Part shown: positions 52,027-63,393 of the stretch, piece after piece
How positions within the stretch are numbered: position 1 is the stretch's first letter
How the letters are laid out: each line of letters begins with the position of its first letter
Origin: Sulfolobales archaeon HS-7
GTDB taxonomy: Archaea > Thermoproteota > Thermoprotei_A > Sulfolobales > Sulfolobaceae
Length of the DNA stretch: 64,000 bases
Assembly (NCBI GenBank): GCA_019704295.1
Contig: AP024596.1
Span: forward strand, 744,001 to 808,000
Direction: 5' to 3'
Program-made: the position numbers and the translations under genes
The notes under the pieces: model-generated
The model's database searches: none
Seen by the model: only the letters and a program-made list of their open reading frames with translations
Told to the model about the DNA's origin: nothing

Positions 52027-53247
52027 TTAGAGTAGGAATATCGGTTTAGTTAGATGCCTATATACCCTTGAATAATATAATCCTTCCGATATATTTCTTG
52101 GAATTTCATTAATTTCCTTTTCTGCCTTTATTAAATTTCCGCACCTTTTACATCTGAATCCCTTATTTTTACCTACTGACTCTGTGGGGCCGCCGCAATG
52201 CGTACATTTAGGGTTTCTCTTCATTAGTTTTTTTTCTAGTGTTAAAATTTCAATACGTTCTACGTCTATTATACTCCCGTATATTGACGAGGGCTTTACG
52301 TCACCCCAAATCCTCACTTTATCTCCCTTTATCAGGAATGACGTTACCGTATTTAGTTCTCCTGTTTCCTTATATATAATGAACTTTAGACCGTTTTCAT
52401 CTTCGATAATTACGTCACCCCCTATAACTTTACTTATCTTCCTTACAGTAATCTCCTTGATTATAGTACCGTAGATATTTTTAGTCGTTTTAATGAAGTG
52501 TGCATCAGTCCCCTGATTAGTTTTAAACATCAACTTTCCATCGTATTTCTCATCAGACAATATTAGTTTAGATGCTGAAGCAACAGTTACTGGATTTTTA
52601 CCTCTTATTCCATAGAATACTGGATCTTTTCCATGCGATATTATGCTCAATTTACGCCTAATATAATCATAATTTCCAAATAACGATGGAAATCCGAAAT
52701 CATCAAGATTTTTTGTTATAGATATTTTTCTGGCAGTTCCCCAATACTCGGGTTTCCTATATACTAACATTTCAAATGTAAACTCTCCAAAGAATCCTAA
52801 ACTAGCCAACGAGCCAATTATGCCTCTTTTTCCTCTTACTAAAGCTCCGGTTTTCCTCGCTACCTTCTCCGCAACATCTAGGGTTATAACGTCTGTTAAT
52901 GCTTTAATATACAGATTATTAAGCACATCTGTTTTACTTTCTGCAACCATAGCAATACCAGGACTTCTGTTCATTTTATCAGCACGTGAAACGGTTTCTA
53001 TATATTCTAATGACATGTTCCAGACAATATCGAATATTGTTAGAGGATCGTCATAATTTAACCATATAGCTACTGCAGCATTTCCTCTAGTCTTCCATGG
53101 AATGTTAGGGTTTAGTCTAATTAACCAGGGAAAATCCAATAATTTTGCCCCTTTTTTCAAAATAGCCTTAATTACCGAATATCCGAAATGTGTAGTACAT
53201 CCAGCTATCTGCGAATCGTGATCATCAAAGGCGATTCCGATTTTCAT
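52027..53247 (-). CDS. tiaS: tRNA(Ile2) 2-agmatinylcytidine synthetase TiaS
   Basis: A 406-residue enzyme that attaches agmatine to C34 of tRNA-Ile(CAU) so it reads AUA codons; essential in archaea. It starts MKIGIAFDDHDSQIAGCTTHFGY, with the family FDDTDS-type motif (second Asp as His), followed by RLNPNIPWKTRGNAAVAIWL, the OB-fold domain (IKGDKVRIWGDVKPSS) and a C-terminal zinc ribbon CTHCGGPTESVGKNKGFRCKRCG. It follows the RAM-domain gene by 3 bp. Confidence 0.9.
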   Translation of the reverse strand: MKIGIAFDDHDSQIAGCTTHFGYSVIKAILKKGAKLLDFPWLIRLNPNIPWKTRGNAAVAIWLNYDDPLTIFDIVWNMSLEYIETVSRADKMNRSPGIAMVAESKTDVLNNLYIKALTDVITLDVAEKVARKTGALVRGKRGIIGSLASLGFFGEFTFEMLVYRKPEYWGTARKISITKNLDDFGFPSLFGNYDYIRRKLSIISHGKDPVFYGIRGKNPVTVASASKLILSDEKYDGKLMFKTNQGTDAHFIKTTKNIYGTIIKEITVRKISKVIGGDVIIEDENGLKFIIYKETGELNTVTSFLIKGDKVRIWGDVKPSSIYGSIIDVERIEILTLEKKLMKRNPKCTHCGGPTESVGKNKGFRCKRCGNLIKAEKEINEIPRNISEGLYYSRVYRHLTKPIFLL

Positions 53248-53250
53248 ATT

Positions 53251-53499
53251 TTAACGCGTCATAGCCTTACTTTCTACTATTATCATTGTTATAGTAGATT
53301 TAACTTTTGGTAGTTTTCTTATATAATTTGAAATATTTTCCCTTAACTGGTCCATCGAACTAGACTCTATCTTAACAACTATATCGTATACGCTATATAC
53401 GACAAACACTTCTTTGACTTCAGGGATTGTTTTTAATTTTTCAAAGACTTCGTCCTCTGCTCCTGGTTCCACATTTATAAGCACGAAAGCACTAGCCAT
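53251..53499 (-). CDS. Lrp/AsnC-type ligand-binding (RAM) domain protein
   Basis: An 82-residue stand-alone RAM domain without helix-turn-helix: ASAFVLINVEPGAEDEVFEKLKTIPEVKEVFVVYSVYDIVVKIESSSMDQLRENISNYIRKLPKVKSTITMIIV. Such proteins bind amino acids or pair with full Lrp regulators. The gap to tiaS is 3 bp, so they share a transcript. No ligand can be predicted. Confidence 0.88.
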   Translation of the reverse strand: MASAFVLINVEPGAEDEVFEKLKTIPEVKEVFVVYSVYDIVVKIESSSMDQLRENISNYIRKLPKVKSTITMIIVESKAMTR

Positions 53500-53691
53500 T
53501 CTAGGAAAGATATTCGGTATATATTATATAAATTTTCGGTTTTACTCAAGCACATATTTATGAACTTAACAATTTTAAAGAGAATAACGTTAACTTTCTT
53601 ATTTCATCAGAAGAATATTTAGTGTTAGCATTTAGATAAAGAGGTAGACGACCTGTATTAATGATAGTCGCTAACTTATCGGTTATCACTA

Positions 53692-54062
53692 GGACAGTGT
53701 CCAATGTGTAATTAACAGAATAACTAAATAAACTAAAAAGTTAAAAAATACGTTTCTTTAGAATTAAATTCGCTTAATTACGAGTATAAAAGCAATATAA
53801 AAGAGGTTTATTAATAGTAAGTACGAGTAACGATATATTTCTTAACAATAAAAGCTAAAAAGAGGTTTTGGCGTTATGAGTTAAAAGTTAGTAGAGGGTA
53901 AGACCGGATATCTTTAAGCTTAAAAAGTCAGTAAAGGAGTTTGATCTCTCGTAATTCTCCCTATACTATAGTCCTGATTATACGTTGCGAGTTGGATTAT
54001 TCCTGTATATTAAGATCTAGTTTTTAAACTAACTAACATTTATTACGCATAGGACATCGTCA
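53692..54062 (+). mobile_element. MITE-like element, repeat A, complete copy 2
   Basis: About 370 bp. The left end is GACAGTGTCCAATGTGTAATT and the right end, on the other strand, GACGATGTCCTATGCGTAATA. The interior is collinear with the copy at 48619 (AAACTAAAAAGTTA, AGAATTAAATTCGCTTAATT, TTTGATCTCTCGTAATTC, GATTATTCCTGTATA). No open frame. It lies between the RAM gene and the PhoU gene. Confidence 0.75.
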
Positions 54063-54073
54063 CGGGATGACTC

Positions 54074-55084
54074 TTAATCCTTAGCGAGCATATCTATAAC
54101 AGATTCCGCAATATCTATACTATACCTGCTTATCCTCCTTAAAGAGTCAACGACCATAAGAAGCGAGACAGCGGTAGCGATGGAAGAATTGAGGTGTAAT
54201 ATGCTTTCAGAAAGTCGTATACTCTCTCTTAATGCATCTCCACTATTACTAATAATTTCATGGGCTAATTCCTTTTTCTTATTTCTAAATGCGTTAATTG
54301 AATTTTTATATATATCCAATATTTTTATACCACTATTGAATAAGAGCTCTCTAATCTCTAATGGCGCTGATATAGATTGAGTAACGAGTTGGGAAATTCT
54401 TGTCGCGTGATCTGATATTCTTTCGATGGATTTTGACACCATGTATATATTCATTATCTGACTGGAGTTAAAGCCGTCATCCTCAAGGATATTAGGTGAT
54501 AAAAGTCCTATTGAAAGCTGTCGTACAATATAGAAGTAGAATCGATCTACTTCATCATCTCTTACTTGTACCTCCTTCGCAGTTTCTGAATCGCCTTCTC
54601 TTAATGCCATTATGGAGTCTCTAAACATGAACTGACTTAAGTTAGCTGCTCTGATTATTGCTTTAAGCAGGGGAAGTTCCTTTGTTCCGACAAGAAATTG
54701 AATCTCAAGGGAATCGACATCTTCCTCTATTACTTCTGCCCCCAGTAATCTATTTCTTACGTTATTTTTTATAAACTCTTTATCCTCGCTTTTCATTTTT
54801 TTACAGATCAATTTAACTAATGAATATCCCGCCATATAATATGCAATGAATTCCCGAACCGCAATTTCTGGATTTGCCGTTTCACACTGCACGCTAGCTT
54901 GAGGAAAATTCTCGGAATCTAGTCCTTTTTTTGGGGATAAAATTAACCTCATATCGTTCTGAAGAGCGAGCTCTACTTCATCTCCAACTTTAAGCTTTAG
55001 CTGCTTGACCCATTCCTTTGGAAGGGATACTATATAGGTGGAGCCACCTGTTAATTGTACCCTCCTAGTAATTGTTTTATACAT
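54074..55084 (-). CDS. AbrB-PhoU fusion regulator
   Basis: A 336-residue protein with an N-terminal SpoVT/AbrB DNA-binding domain (RRVQLTGGSTYIVSLPKEWVKQLKLKVGDEVELAL, about 7-41) followed by PhoU-like helical bundles (IRAANLSQFMFRDSIMALREGD, RDDEVDRFYFYIVRQLS, SKSIERISDHATRISQLV with E-x2-R-x2-D-type metal residues). This archaeal build is linked to phosphate uptake control. No phosphate transporter is adjacent. It is 22 bp downstream of the ESCRT-III-like gene, so they may form an operon. Confidence 0.88.
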   Translation of the reverse strand: MYKTITRRVQLTGGSTYIVSLPKEWVKQLKLKVGDEVELALQNDMRLILSPKKGLDSENFPQASVQCETANPEIAVREFIAYYMAGYSLVKLICKKMKSEDKEFIKNNVRNRLLGAEVIEEDVDSLEIQFLVGTKELPLLKAIIRAANLSQFMFRDSIMALREGDSETAKEVQVRDDEVDRFYFYIVRQLSIGLLSPNILEDDGFNSSQIMNIYMVSKSIERISDHATRISQLVTQSISAPLEIRELLFNSGIKILDIYKNSINAFRNKKKELAHEIISNSGDALRESIRLSESILHLNSSIATAVSLLMVVDSLRRISRYSIDIAESVIDMLAKD

Positions 55085-55106
55085 TAAGTTATATATAAAT
55101 AATGCT

Positions 55107-55568
55107 CTAACTATTTAGTCTTTCGTTATTTAATCGGAGAACTCTATATGCTTCATCTATTACCTTATCTGCATTAACTGTATTGGGTGCTAAGGCGGTT
55201 TCGATCTCATACTCGGACGACATATAAAATAAAGGTTCTATAATCGATGATAATTCTGGTATAGCCCCTAATTCCCTTTCATTGAAGGTCTTGAGGATTC
55301 TTAGAAGCTCGGGTAATGTATGATAAAGTGCATTAGTTGTTAAGATTGTTTCCACCCTTATTTCTATAATTTCTAAGATATATTGCATTACCTTTAACTT
55401 CGAGAGAAGGGATACTAGCTGAGTTTTTTCCTTCTCATATACCTCAAGTCTTGGAAAGTTATCAATTTTATAATTAATTTTTCTACTTAACCTGTCTATT
55501 TTGAATATAGCAAGCCTTACTCCAGATAACAATTCTGCTAATGATTGCTTTTTCGTCTTTGTCAGCAT
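55107..55568 (-). CDS. Short ESCRT-III-like (CdvB paralogue) protein
   Basis: A 153-residue, almost all-helical protein. The order of helices (LSGVRLAIFKIDRLSRKINYKI, then YEKEKTQLVSLLSKLKVMQYILEIIEIRVETI, then LPELLRILKTFNERELGAIPEL and a final helix with ADKVIDEAYRVL) resembles the Snf7 core of CdvB proteins. It lacks the C-terminal winged helix and MIM2 motif of the main CdvB and is shorter than the CdvB1-3 paralogues (about 190-220 residues). It is 22 bp before the AbrB-PhoU gene. Family assignment is moderate. Confidence 0.6.
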   Translation of the reverse strand: MLTKTKKQSLAELLSGVRLAIFKIDRLSRKINYKIDNFPRLEVYEKEKTQLVSLLSKLKVMQYILEIIEIRVETILTTNALYHTLPELLRILKTFNERELGAIPELSSIIEPLFYMSSEYEIETALAPNTVNADKVIDEAYRVLRLNNERLNS

Positions 55569-56339
55569 TACGTTATTATCCTTGCTCTTATTACAGTTAT
55601 AAACTAATTAACCCATTAAGTGGGCTAAGTATGCCTTACAATAGAGCTTCCCACTTCACGGCATTATCGTATCTGTAGCATCTCTAAACATAAAAAGCGT
55701 AAGATCCTGTATTATACTTCCTTAATAACATAAGAATCAACACTTATAATCATTAAGGTAATATAAGGATTACTCTCAGGATTGTTAGCGAAGGCTCGGA
55801 ATCACAGGAAGACGAGGGTTAACGCAACAATGCCCAATATGCAAAGTGCTGGTTTAAAAACTTAATTTTAAGATATAGAAATAGTATGTGTTTAGAATCC
55901 AATGGAGAATATAATACTTTAGATAGATTATCAGGGATTGAACACCTTTGCTAATCTCCAGGACTAATAACGTGTGACGGTTTAGGAACCGTAGTAAACG
56001 TTAAAGTCATTACGCTAAAAAAGCTCATTTGCTAGCCTCAATTCTCAAAAATCACATTATTACTTCTAGCTACGATTAATAAACTGATTTTATATTGTCT
56101 TCTTACATGTAATTAAACGAATTTTATTCCGTGCAAACTTGTCTTATAACTTTTTACCTTAGGTAATTACTTACGTTAATTGAACGTCGCATATATCGCA
56201 TGTGGTTATACTATAAGCGTAAAGTTCATTGCATGTATAAAACCGCCATCAATCCCTGTGAAGTTTTCCATTGGTGGTGTAGAGCTAGAAAACCTGGCCC
56301 TTCAGGATTTCTTATTTATAAGTTTATTCATTAAACGGA
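55569..56339. other. Intergenic region with inverted MITE-like copy
   Basis: About 770 bp. The right part (55935-56192) is a variant copy of repeat A. The remainder, 55620-55900, has no gene; GAAGGCTCGGAATCACAGGAAG around 55790 looks like transposon debris (compare N-terminal transposase DNA at 29.3 kb) but is too short to assign. Confidence 0.4.
55935..56192 (-). repeat. MITE-like repeat A, variant inverted copy
   Basis: Matches 49085-49345 including the inner part with AGTAAACGTTAAAG and the outer end GCGACGTTCAATTAACGTAAG, and shares AATTAAACGAATTTTATTC with the complete elements. Confidence 0.6.
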
Positions 56340-56636
56340 TTACTCTTCAGTTTCTTCGTCTCCTTCTAACTCGTCTCTGAGCAATTCAAGTCCTACCTCT
56401 CTGTAGTACTCTTCTCTCTCTTGTTCTAACTCATCTTTATTCTCCCTTGCATTCGTTTCACTTACTAATGAGGTCGTTAATATCTTATTTTTGCTTTTAT
56501 TTTCACTAATATTATAATCCCTCTTATCCTTATTTGATATTTGCATTTCATATTTACACTTTGTACATCGTAAGTACTCCTTATCCTCTTTTTTATACGG
56601 TACCATGAAGCCACCACATTTAGGACAGAATTTCAT
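56340..56636 (-). CDS. Single zinc-ribbon TFS-like protein
   Basis: A 98-residue protein starting [15 protein letters not shown], with cysteines at 4, 7, 24 and 27 forming the N-terminal ribbon of archaeal TFS/RPB9-type proteins. Normal TFS has a second, C-terminal ribbon with the catalytic QTRSADEPxT loop that stimulates RNA cleavage; here this is replaced by a charged, glutamate-rich helical tail. It might bind RNA polymerase without cleavage activity, or serve elsewhere. The open frame reaches 56684, but the ATG at 56636 fits the family start. Confidence 0.65.
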   Translation of the reverse strand: MKFCPKCGGFMVPYKKEDKEYLRCTKCKYEMQISNKDKRDYNISENKSKNKILTTSLVSETNARENKDELEQEREEYYREVGLELLRDELEGDEETEE

Positions 56637-56754
56637 TCTCCCACTACTAAGCCTGATCTCTACTGTACTATAATATTTAAACATTTTTGCTAGTAAATTC
56701 TTACCTTACAATTTACCAGAAGCTTAGTTTTGGTACACTTACAGTGACCTTTCA

Positions 56755-57010
56755 TTAATTCTACTAAACATGAGATAATCTCGAAAATACGGGAAAATCT
56801 CGTTTGCAAGAGTTGAAATTAGTTAAATTTCCATTGAAGTAGAGAAAGGATTAATTTTTATCTTAGGAGAAGACGCGTAACCTAGTTTTTAGACGTATAG
56901 TAATACCTTACTTATTATCAAGTGGGTAGAAATGAGGGCGTTAAAGTTTGAGCAAGGGACTTCCCGATTCTAGTTATGAGGAAAACCAAAATTATTAAAG
57001 GATAAGTCCC
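56755..57010 (+). repeat. Dispersed repeat B with adjoining IS sequence, copy 5
   Basis: AATTCTACTAAACATGAGATAA, CTCGAAAATACGGGAAAATC, AAATTAGTTAAATTTCCATT, AAGTAGAGAAAGG, then GCGTTAAAGTTTGAGCAAGG; pairs with copy 4 (inverted) and copy 3. Confidence 0.65.
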
Positions 57011-57109
57011 TCGCTAATGAACCAGTGTCGGAAGCGGTTAAGAATATTTCATCTAATCTCTAGCACATTATGAGGAGAATCAAATCGCTTTTTTCGAAAA
57101 CAGGGGAAA

Positions 57110-57420
57110 GGACTACATATCCCTTATAAGACAAGGGTAAACTAATGCACTTCGTTTTTGTCTTTAACACTCGGGAAGATCCTTACGACTTAGCTCAGGT
57201 TTACAGGTTGAGGTATAGAGGAAGGTTTCAAGACGAGTAAAGTTAGGATAGAACTCATCAGGAGGTTGTGGAATAAACTCTACTTGATCTACGTGCTCCT
57301 CGACACTTCCGGGAATCCGTACCTCTCCCTCTCGCTTAACCTCAAGGCGCAGGAGAAAAGCCCACAGCTTTCAACGAATTCGTTAACTTCCTCTAGCGGT
57401 TTTTTGAGCAACCCAGAATG
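57110..57420 (+). pseudogene. C-terminal remains of a DDE-type transposase
   Basis: Plus strand reads MHFVFVFNTREDPYDLAQVYRL, YRGRFQDE, a stop/shift near 57238, RIELIRRLWNKLYLIYVLLD, and LNLKAQEKSP-FNEFVNFL; a sister copy of the fragment at 5287-5607. Frameshifted and without the N-terminal catalytic region. It is followed by the CCTCTAGCGGTTTTTTGAG end motif. Confidence 0.6.
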
Positions 57421-57449
57421 GGTCAACGGCCCACATAGAATATTGATTT

Positions 57450-59342
<1,893 letters not shown>

Positions 59343-59394
59343 TTAATATCACCACTTAAAAAACCCTAGAAACAGGTATGTGATAGATTAATTT

Positions 59395-59406
59395 AATAGT
59401 TATAAA
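59395..59406 (+). promoter_or_regulatory. TATA-like box of egsA
   Basis: AATAGTTATAAATC lies about 28-30 bp before the GTG start, which fits leaderless or short-leader transcription common in Sulfolobales. Confidence 0.45.
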
Positions 59407-59431
59407 TCTTTTTCTGATCTAGGAACTAACT

Positions 59432-60487
59432 GTGGATTCAGTTGAACATATTATAGGTTTGCCTATGCGAGTCTATATAGGTCATGGCATAGTCCGAAAC
59501 CTTGAAATTTATTTAGAACAGCTTAGAGCTACTAATTGTAATTTTCTCGTGATCACAGGACCCCATGTTAGGTCGATACTAGAAAGCGCTGTATCGGAAT
59601 TCTTCATGAAAAATACCGTTGATGTTATAACGGTTGAAAAGGCCGACCTAGACGAAGTAGAAAAAGTAGAAGAGATATTGAAACAAACCTCTTCTAAAGT
59701 TATCATAGGCGTTGGTGGAGGGAAAGTCATAGACGTGGCTAAATATACTGCGTATAGAGCTAACGTTGATTTCATAAGTGTACCTACTTCTCCTTCTCAC
59801 GATGGAATAACATCTCCCTTTGCCTCCATAAAGGGTCTAGGAAGGCCAATATCTGTTAAGGCTAAGGAGCCTCTTGCAATAATAGCGGATATAGAAGTTT
59901 TAGCTAAGGCACCTTCTAGGCTGATAAAGGCCGGCATTGGCGACACGATAGGAAAGATAATCTCTATAAGAGATTGGCAGCTGGCTCATAAGTTAAGAGG
60001 AGAATATTACGCTAGTTATACAGCATCGTTAGCACTACTATCTGCCAAGCATTCCCTTAGCGCAGCCAAACTATTAAATGTAAATAGAGTTGAGGCGGTA
60101 AGGATACTAATGGAAGCGTTAATAAGCAGCGGAGTGGCGATGGGTATGGCGGGTAGTAGCAGACCCGCTAGTGGTTCTGAACATCTGTTCGCTCATGCGG
60201 TTGAAGTATTAGAACCAGGTACTGCTCTTCATGGCGAACTTGTTGGTATAGGAACAATAATCATGTCGTACATACATAACCTAAATTGGAGGAAGATAAG
60301 GCGAACTCTGTCAGAAATTGATTTTCCAGTTACAGCTAAGCAGTTAGGGATAAAAGAAGAGTCGTTTATAAAGGCTTTAACAATAGCTCATACAATACGA
60401 CCAGAAAGATTTACCATTCTTGGTGACAAGGGAATTACTGAACATGCTGCTATTAATATATTAAAGTCCACTGGTATAATCCAATAA
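59432..60487 (+). CDS. egsA: sn-Glycerol-1-phosphate dehydrogenase
   Basis: A 351-residue NAD(P)H enzyme that makes sn-glycerol-1-phosphate, the stereo-specific backbone of archaeal membrane lipids. [13 protein letters not shown] binds the cofactor (about 95-107), [18 protein letters not shown] is the conserved substrate loop with a zinc-binding Asp, and [11 protein letters not shown] and LHGELVGIG carry the zinc histidines. The start is GTG at 59432, giving the usual EHIIGLP N-terminus; ATG at 59465 would cut it off. Confidence 0.95.
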   Translation: MDSVEHIIGLPMRVYIGHGIVRNLEIYLEQLRATNCNFLVITGPHVRSILESAVSEFFMKNTVDVITVEKADLDEVEKVEEILKQTSSKVIIGVGGGKVIDVAKYTAYRANVDFISVPTSPSHDGITSPFASIKGLGRPISVKAKEPLAIIADIEVLAKAPSRLIKAGIGDTIGKIISIRDWQLAHKLRGEYYASYTASLALLSAKHSLSAAKLLNVNRVEAVRILMEALISSGVAMGMAGSSRPASGSEHLFAHAVEVLEPGTALHGELVGIGTIIMSYIHNLNWRKIRRTLSEIDFPVTAKQLGIKEESFIKALTIAHTIRPERFTILGDKGITEHAAINILKSTGIIQ

Positions 60488-60779
60488 GTTATCCGTTAGG
60501 AGAACATAGCGATTCAGAGTTCTTTTACTAATATAATTAATGACTGATAAAAGAGTAAATTGCTAAGCTTAAATCCCCCATGCCGTCATTGCGGTGCTAT
60601 TGAATTAAATTTGTTACAATTCTGGAAATAAACCTTATTCGCAAAGGAAACGTAAATTTCCTATTCACAATTATCTTAAGGTATATTTTATATATGTTTG
60701 AATTATCATTTCGATTATAAACACTATGATATAGAAATCATAATACTGAAAGTTAAGTTCAATAATCAGTATTGGTATC

Positions 60780-61238
60780 ATGATAGAAAAAGTAAGAGAT
60801 AAATTTATTAAGCGATTATTTCTATATATTCATATGAGCCTTGAGAAAACTGAGTTAAGTGCAGAAAATAGAATCAGATTACCTTCAGGAAAAGATGCGG
60901 GATTAGCGGACGTACTTGCATTTTGCTACGGGTTATCTGAGACTGATGTCCAAGTTCTTATGGATCTAATGAAAGGTGATGCAAAAGGAACTGAAGAATT
61001 AGAAAGTGAGCTGAAATTAAGTAAGGCATCAATAAATAGAAGTTTAAATAAACTGTTAGAAATGGAGTTTGCAATGCGCATAAAAGAGTCTGGAAATAAG
61101 GCTGGAAGACCAAGGTATTTGTATAAAGCCAGAGATTATAAGGAGCTAAAAGAAAGGATAATGTCCGATATCGAAGGATGCGGTAACGCAATGGAAAAAC
61201 TAGTCGAAAAAAGTTTTTTGGATAAAGATTTATCTTGA
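60780..61238 (+). CDS. Winged-helix transcriptional regulator
   Basis: A 152-residue protein with a winged helix-turn-helix: LSETDVQVLMDLMKGDAKGTEELESELKLSKASINRSLNKLLEMEFAMRIKESGNKAGRPRYLYKARD, typical of TrmB/MarR-like archaeal regulators, with an N-terminal part (1-40) and a C-terminal helix for dimerisation. A second possible start is ATG at 60834. A TATA-like TTTTATATATG lies at 60685-60697. It is followed by a 405-bp gap and then sod on the same strand. Target genes unknown. Confidence 0.8.
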   Translation: MIEKVRDKFIKRLFLYIHMSLEKTELSAENRIRLPSGKDAGLADVLAFCYGLSETDVQVLMDLMKGDAKGTEELESELKLSKASINRSLNKLLEMEFAMRIKESGNKAGRPRYLYKARDYKELKERIMSDIEGCGNAMEKLVEKSFLDKDLS

Positions 61239-61644
61239 CGTAAGTTAAGGAGAAGATCCGTAAGGATAGATGGCGCCTTTATTCAAATACGAGTTTGCTG
61301 AGTGAGATGTTATTATATTCGATCAAGAGGTAACCTTTATTGAGATACCTGAGCCGGGATTGATATGGCATGTCTGAACTTCAAATTAATGGTAATGCAT
61401 GAGATTTCATGAACGCGGAGTTGAATGCTAAATGGTACCCTTAGCGTCGGTAGATCTCTTTGGATAATGTGGAGATGCCGTAAAACTTCTCCGTAAGATA
61501 TGTAGCCCATATTGTGTAGATATTGCCGATAGTTAATTTTTAATAATTTATTAAATAAGAGCTTATAATACTTATTGCGTAATGTATAGGGTACTCATAA
61601 CATGAAGTTAAAAACGATAACTTAAAGTATAGTGTTGACCTATT
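61239..61644. other. Intergenic region, nothing recognised
   Basis: About 405 bp between the regulator and sod. A short open stretch (MNAELNAKWYP near 61410) has no family match. The last 100 bp are AT-rich (TTTTTAATAATTTATTAAAT around 61533) and likely contain the sod promoter. Confidence 0.35.
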
Positions 61645-62271
61645 ATGTCAATCCAAGCCCAACTCAAGAAATATGAGTTACCCCCTTTACCGTATAAGAC
61701 AACGGATCTAGAACCATATATAAAAGGAGAAATTGTAGACGTTCATTACAACGGTCATCATAAAGGTTACGTAAATGCTAGTAATACCTACGTGGAGCGA
61801 TTAGAGAAGGTGATCAAGGGCGAAGTTACGAGTTATGACATTCAAGGATTAATGAGGATGCTTGTTTTTAATATAAATGGACATAAACTTCATTCTCTTT
61901 ATTGGAACAATATGGCACCGCAAGGCAAGGGAGGGGGAAAGCCGGGAGGAAAGTTAGCCGATCTAATCGAAAAACAGTATGGCAATTTTGATAACTTTAA
62001 GAAAATATTTACAGAAACGGCAAACTCACTACCAGGGACAGGATGGACAGTGTTATATTATGATTATGAAAACGGAAATCTTCAGCTAATGACTTTCGAA
62101 AATCACTTCCAAAACCATATCGCTGAACTTCCCATTGTTCTTATATTAGATGAATTCGAACATGCTTATTATTTACAATACAAGAATAAGAGGGCAGACT
62201 ACGTAGGCGCTTGGTGGAATGTAGTTAACTGGGACGATGCAGAAAAGAAGCTGCAAAAATTCGTTAAATAG
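61645..62271 (+). CDS. sod: Superoxide dismutase (Fe/Mn family)
   Basis: A 208-residue enzyme with the four metal ligands: His in YNGHHKGYV, His in [12 protein letters not shown], and Asp and His in [29 protein letters not shown]. The [10 protein letters not shown]...GGKPGGKL segment is typical of Sulfolobus-type tetrameric Fe-SOD. It removes superoxide in the cytosol of this likely aerobe. It is separated by about 48 bp from the nucleotidyltransferase gene. Confidence 0.95.
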   Translation: MSIQAQLKKYELPPLPYKTTDLEPYIKGEIVDVHYNGHHKGYVNASNTYVERLEKVIKGEVTSYDIQGLMRMLVFNINGHKLHSLYWNNMAPQGKGGGKPGGKLADLIEKQYGNFDNFKKIFTETANSLPGTGWTVLYYDYENGNLQLMTFENHFQNHIAELPIVLILDEFEHAYYLQYKNKRADYVGAWWNVVNWDDAEKKLQKFVK

Positions 62272-62319
62272 TCTTCTAAAATCAACTGAATTTTTTATTA
62301 TAGCATACATATATGATGC

Positions 62320-63393
62320 ATGGTCTATGCAGTAGTAGTTGCTGGAGGCTATGCGACTAGGCTTAGACCTCTAAGTCTAACTCTCCCAAAGGCTCTTTTT
62401 CCTATACTAGGTAAACCAATAATAGACTATACAATAGATGGACTTTTACAAATTAGCCCTAGTAGAATTCTGATTGCAGCAAGAGTTATGGCGGATAGAT
62501 TAATCAACTACTATAAGGGGACCGGCATTACATTTGAAGTTGAAAAAGAACCATTGGGAGATGGAGGATCATTAGGAGTTATAGTAAGGAAGTTTAATAT
62601 TAATGAGCCTGTAGTTGTAGTTTATGGAGATATATATTCGGAGATGGATTATAGCGAGCTATTGAAATTTCATGAAAAACATAACTGTGAATGCACACTT
62701 GTAAGCACTCGGGTTAAAGATCCCAGAAGATATGGGGTAATCATCAAAAAAGATAATTATGTTGAGAATATTATAGAAAAACCTTCGGAGAATATTTCAG
62801 ATTTAATAAATGCTGGTATCTACGTTTTCCGCCCTAAAGTATTAGCTAATATAAGCGGAAAGGTATCAATAGCAAGGGATATTTTACCATCATTATTGAG
62901 GAACGGATGTATAGCCGCTTACGAGTATAAAGGAATTTGGGCTGATATCGGAGTCCCTAAAGCTTACATGAAACTAAATGCAGACTTACTAATTACCAAA
63001 TATCCTAGGGGTTATATAAGTAACTCTGCAAAAATTAGTGAAAAAACTACACTCTATCCCCCATATTTTATAGATAACAATACAAATATTCGGGAAGATT
63101 CCGTTATAGAACCTTTAACGGTAATAGGAAAAGATAACGAAATAGGAAAAATGGTTTTCCTGTCAGAATCAGTACTTATGGACCGTATAAACGTAGGCGA
63201 CTCCACTTTTATAAAAAGCTCCATTATAGGGAATAATACTAAAATAGGGAAATGGGTCCATATTCGGGAAGATTCCATCTTAGGAGAAGAAGTAATAATA
63301 AATGATACCGTACTCTTAAACCAAAATACAATAGTTTTGCCCAATAAGGAGATAAGTTCATCAATTTACGAAAGGGGAAGGATAATCTTATGA
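62320..63393 (+). CDS. Sugar-phosphate nucleotidyltransferase
   Basis: A 357-residue enzyme with an N-terminal NTP-transferase domain, starting VVAGGYATRLRPLSLTLPKALFPILGKPIIDY (GG-x-G-TRL-PLT---PK signature), VYGDIYSEMDY, EKPSENISDLINAGIYVF, and a C-terminal left-handed beta helix with repeated hexapeptide strands (ISEKTTLYPPYFIDNNTNI). Such proteins make GDP-mannose or similar activated sugars, probably for S-layer glycosylation or polysaccharides. The exact sugar is not decidable. The stop overlaps the next gene's start (ATGA). Confidence 0.85.
   Translation: MVYAVVVAGGYATRLRPLSLTLPKALFPILGKPIIDYTIDGLLQISPSRILIAARVMADRLINYYKGTGITFEVEKEPLGDGGSLGVIVRKFNINEPVVVVYGDIYSEMDYSELLKFHEKHNCECTLVSTRVKDPRRYGVIIKKDNYVENIIEKPSENISDLINAGIYVFRPKVLANISGKVSIARDILPSLLRNGCIAAYEYKGIWADIGVPKAYMKLNADLLITKYPRGYISNSAKISEKTTLYPPYFIDNNTNIREDSVIEPLTVIGKDNEIGKMVFLSESVLMDRINVGDSTFIKSSIIGNNTKIGKWVHIREDSILGEEVIINDTVLLNQNTIVLPNKEISSSIYERGRIIL

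Larger units (their letters stand above)
56685..57449. other. Intergenic region with a decayed insertion sequence
   Basis: About 765 bp consisting of repeat B copy 5 with adjoining sequence (56755-57010) followed by transposase remains (57110-57420). The order suggests one decayed IS of roughly 680 bp between the TFS-like gene and aCPSF1. Confidence 0.5.
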
